Below, piece by piece: positions 62,011-64,000 of a stretch of 64,000 nucleotides of DNA; the first letter of the stretch is position 1, and the number at the start of each line of letters is the position of its first letter. The translations under genes and the position numbers were made by a program. Under the pieces are notes generated by a model, which searched no databases, had not been told where the DNA came from, and worked only from the letters and a program-made list of their open reading frames with translations. Source of the stretch: Streptococcus pseudopneumoniae (GTDB taxonomy: Bacteria; Bacillota; Bacilli; Lactobacillales; Streptococcaceae); NCBI RefSeq assembly GCF_001074155.1, contig NZ_JUUZ01000031.1, positions 1-64,000 on the forward strand. The letters are read 5' to 3'.

Positions 62011-63066
62011 TTATTTTTCAGGAACTTTGATGCTACCATCAAGGATTTTAGCTTTTGCATCTTCAACAGCTTTTTTACCTTCTTCAGAAAGGTTTGTCAC
62101 TGCCAAGTCAACACCTTTATCCTTCAATGAGTAAACGATAACTTGACCACCAGGGAATTCACCTTTTTCAGCCTTGTTTGAGATATCTTGAACTGTTGTT
62201 CCAACTTGTTTCAATGTAGAAGCAAGCACGAAGTTAGCTTCTTTACCGTCTTTAGAAGTGTATTTACCTTCATCAACTTGGTCACGGTCTACACCGATAA
62301 CCCAAACTTTTTCGTTTTCATTTTTACTTTCGTTCAATGATTTAGCTTCAGAGAAGACACCTGCTCCAGTACCACCTGCTGCTTGGTAGATAACGTCTGC
62401 ACCTGCAGCGTATTGAGCTGCAGCGATTGTTTTACCTTTAGCCGCATCACCAAATGATCCAGCATAGTCTACTTGTACCTTGATAGATGGGTCAACTGAC
62501 TCAACACCAGCTTTAAAACCAGCTGCGAAACGAGAAATAACTTCAGATTCCATACCACCTACAAAACCAACTTGTTTAGTTTTTGTAGTTTTAGCAGCTG
62601 CAACACCTGCAAGGTAAGCTGCTTCGTTGTCTGCGAAAGTAACGCTAGCAACGTTCTTTTGATCTTTAATTACATCGTCAATCAAAACATAGTTTTTATC
62701 TGAATGTTCTTTTGCTGCTTCTTCAACAGCGTTGTGAAGGGCAAAACCAACACCGAAAATCAAGTTGTAGCTTCCAGCTGCTTGGTTCAAGTTGTTAGCG
62801 TAGTCAGCTTCACTTGTTGATTGGAAGTAAGTGTAACCATTGTCTTTTGAAAGGTTGTGTTCTTTACCCCAAGCTTGAAGACCTTCCCAAGCTGATTGGT
62901 TAAATGATTTATCATCAACACCACCAGTATCTGTAACGATAGCTGCTTTAGTCTTCACATCAGAAGAAGATGAAGCTGCGTTACGAGAAGAGCGATTACC
63001 ACATGCAGCAAGTCCAAATGCTGCTACTGCAACTAGACCAAGGCCTAGCCATTGTTTCTTGTTCAT
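62011..63066 (-). CDS. pnrA: Nucleoside-binding lipoprotein (PnrA/BmpA family)
   Basis: A 351-residue lipoprotein (lipobox LAAC, cysteine 22) of the Bmp family, the receptor of the nucleoside importer. Blocks KAAIVTDTGGVDDKSFNQSA at the mature N-terminus and AAGGTGAGVFSEAK are family-typical. The pneumococcal homologue PnrA binds purine nucleosides and is a known surface antigen. GGAGG precedes the start. Confidence 0.93.
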   Translation of the reverse strand: MNKKQWLGLGLVAVAAFGLAACGNRSSRNAASSSSDVKTKAAIVTDTGGVDDKSFNQSAWEGLQAWGKEHNLSKDNGYTYFQSTSEADYANNLNQAAGSYNLIFGVGFALHNAVEEAAKEHSDKNYVLIDDVIKDQKNVASVTFADNEAAYLAGVAAAKTTKTKQVGFVGGMESEVISRFAAGFKAGVESVDPSIKVQVDYAGSFGDAAKGKTIAAAQYAAGADVIYQAAGGTGAGVFSEAKSLNESKNENEKVWVIGVDRDQVDEGKYTSKDGKEANFVLASTLKQVGTTVQDISNKAEKGEFPGGQVIVYSLKDKGVDLAVTNLSEEGKKAVEDAKAKILDGSIKVPEK

Positions 63067-63155
63067 TACTGAACCTCCTAAATAAGATGCGCAACTAAGT
63101 TGCAAGTATGGATTGATTGGTCACAAGGACCTTGCCACTCAGAGAGTGACACAGA

Positions 63156-63545
63156 CTATTGCAAGTCTGTAAAAGAATATGGAAGTAATTCCCCGACCGT
63201 CATCTCGACCGTCGATTTATCTTTGGCGACTAGAGTCACCTTTAGATCTGGTTTAAAAAATTCGACCATAACTTGGCGACAAGCACCGCAAGGCGAAATT
63301 GGTTTCTCAGTTTGACCATAAACAATCAATTCTGAAAAGTCTCGTTGTCCTTCAGAAATCGCCTTAAAGATTGCTGTTCTTTCGCCACAGTTGGTCAAGG
63401 GGTAGCTAGCATTTTCAATGTTAACCCCTGTATAGATACTTCCGTCCTTGGCTACCAAAACAGCGCCAATCGGAAAATGTGAGTAGGGAACGTAAGCTTT
63501 TTTACTAGTTTCAATCGCTAATTCAATCAACTCAGTAGTCGCCAT
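63156..63545 (-). CDS. cdd: Cytidine deaminase
   Basis: A 129-residue zinc enzyme converting cytidine to uridine. Zinc and catalytic residues are in [11 protein letters not shown] (Cys and Glu) and PCGACRQ (two Cys). Overlaps deoC by 14 bases; nucleoside salvage operon with the importer. Confidence 0.96.
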   Translation of the reverse strand: MATTELIELAIETSKKAYVPYSHFPIGAVLVAKDGSIYTGVNIENASYPLTNCGERTAIFKAISEGQRDFSELIVYGQTEKPISPCGACRQVMVEFFKPDLKVTLVAKDKSTVEMTVGELLPYSFTDLQ

Positions 63546-64000
63546 CAGCTAATTCTCCTTTTAAGATTGCAACACCAGAAGATGTTCCAATACGAGTAGC
63601 TCCTGCTTCAACAAAGGCAACTGCATCTGCATAAGAACGAGCTCCACCAGCTGCTTTGACCCCCATATCAGGACCAACTGTCTGACGCATTAATTGAACA
63701 TCTGGCAAAGTTGCTCCACCTGTTGAGAAACCTGTAGAAGTCTTGACAAAGTCTGCACCAGCTTTTTGAGCAAGTTGGCAAGCCAGAACTTTTTCTTCAT
63801 CCGTTAACAAACAAGCTTCAATAATAACCTTAACAAGTTTGTCACCGCTAGCCTCAACAACTGCTCGAATATCTGATTCGACCAAGTCAGCATTCCCAGA
63901 CTTAAGCGCTCCAACATTGATAACCATATCAATCTCATCAGCACCATTTTGGATGGCTTCTTTGGTTTCATAGGCTTTGACAGCTGAAGTTGTAGCTCCA
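63532..64000 (-). CDS. deoC: Deoxyribose-phosphate aldolase (partial, cut by window edge)
   Basis: C-terminal part of a DeoC aldolase that cleaves deoxyribose-5-phosphate. [17 protein letters not shown] and the Schiff-base lysine in [14 protein letters not shown] are seen; the open frame continues past 64000, so the N-terminus is outside the window. Confidence 0.95.
   Translation of the reverse strand, partial: GATTSAVKAYETKEAIQNGADEIDMVINVGALKSGNADLVESDIRAVVEASGDKLVKVIIEACLLTDEEKVLACQLAQKAGADFVKTSTGFSTGGATLPDVQLMRQTVGPDMGVKAAGGARSYADAVAFVEAGATRIGTSSGVAILKGELADGDY

Noticed and set aside
63067-63155. Riboswitch between cdd and pnrA
   Set aside because: Only small hairpins (GCAAC-TAA-GTTGC and CACTC-AGA-GAGTG) are visible in 89 bases inside an operon; not enough to propose a structured RNA.

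Overview
The window is an ordinary, low-GC chromosomal stretch from a Streptococcus of the mitis/sanguinis type. Evidence for this: the F-type ATPase operon in streptococcal order with a 66-residue c subunit, a SigX (ComX) combox TACGAATA in front of comEA-comEC, the split pair parE/parC, sufCDSUB, DacA (PBP3), a purine-nucleoside ABC importer next to cdd and deoC, tRNA genes without an encoded CCA, and many 'extended -10' promoters (TGnTATAAT). Individual gene blocks match the pneumococcal neighbourhood that I remember, but the blocks are in a different order, so I would not name a species. No prophage, insertion sequence, CRISPR array or conjugative element was seen.

Layout. 0-5 kb: HU, DegV fatty-acid-binding protein, a TPR protein overlapping an AI-2E-family membrane protein, and a divergent lactonase. 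5-11.4 kb: the eight-gene atp operon (atpE-B-F-H-A-G-D-C, minus strand). 11.6-13.2 kb: a CHY zinc-finger protein and a U32-family tRNA-hydroxylation protein. 13.3-16.2 kb: the competence DNA-uptake pair comEA-comEC. 16.2-21.7 kb: an acetyltransferase, divergent alanine dehydrogenase, phoH, yozE, cvfB, frr and pyrH. 21.8-27.1 kb: trmFO, an unknown lipoprotein, rsmI, yabA, holB and tmk. 27.3-32.6 kb: tuf, a second AI-2E-family protein, divergent dacA and an amino acid permease. 32.7-38.5 kb: an unknown protein and the suf Fe-S assembly operon. 38.6-43.1 kb: a small membrane protein, dnaX, free-methionine-(R)-sulfoxide reductase, rpsA, four tRNAs (Tyr-Trp-His-Gln) and a DUF2969 gene. 43.2-48.6 kb: a five-gene unit ilvE - oligopeptide-binding lipoprotein - DUF969/DUF979 transporter - pcp, behind a perfect CodY box. 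48.7-55.2 kb: parC and parE flanking a variable insert with an ANT(6)-like adenylyltransferase. 55.3-58.3 kb: an amino acid ABC importer and divergent plsY. 58.3-64 kb: nucleoside ABC importer, cdd and deoC (cut by the window edge).

How it fits together. Most genes are housekeeping: energy (atp), DNA replication (dnaX, holB, yabA, tmk, parC/E), translation (tuf, rpsA, frr, tRNAs, tRNA/rRNA modification), Fe-S assembly, wall synthesis (dacA) and lipid synthesis (plsY). Nutrient scavenging is the second theme: peptide, pyroglutamate, amino acid and nucleoside uptake next to the enzymes that use them, two of these units carrying CodY-like sites.

I found no gene cluster that is clearly a new system. 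The best unexplained signals are in non-coding DNA: a possible H-type pseudoknot at the very 5' end of the ald transcript, a cluster of palindromes upstream of plsY, a one-mismatch combox in front of an unknown lipoprotein gene, apparently leaderless plsY and dacA transcripts, and a tRNA-Tyr gene with an imperfect acceptor stem. All RNA folds, promoters and binding sites were found by eye and are unscored.
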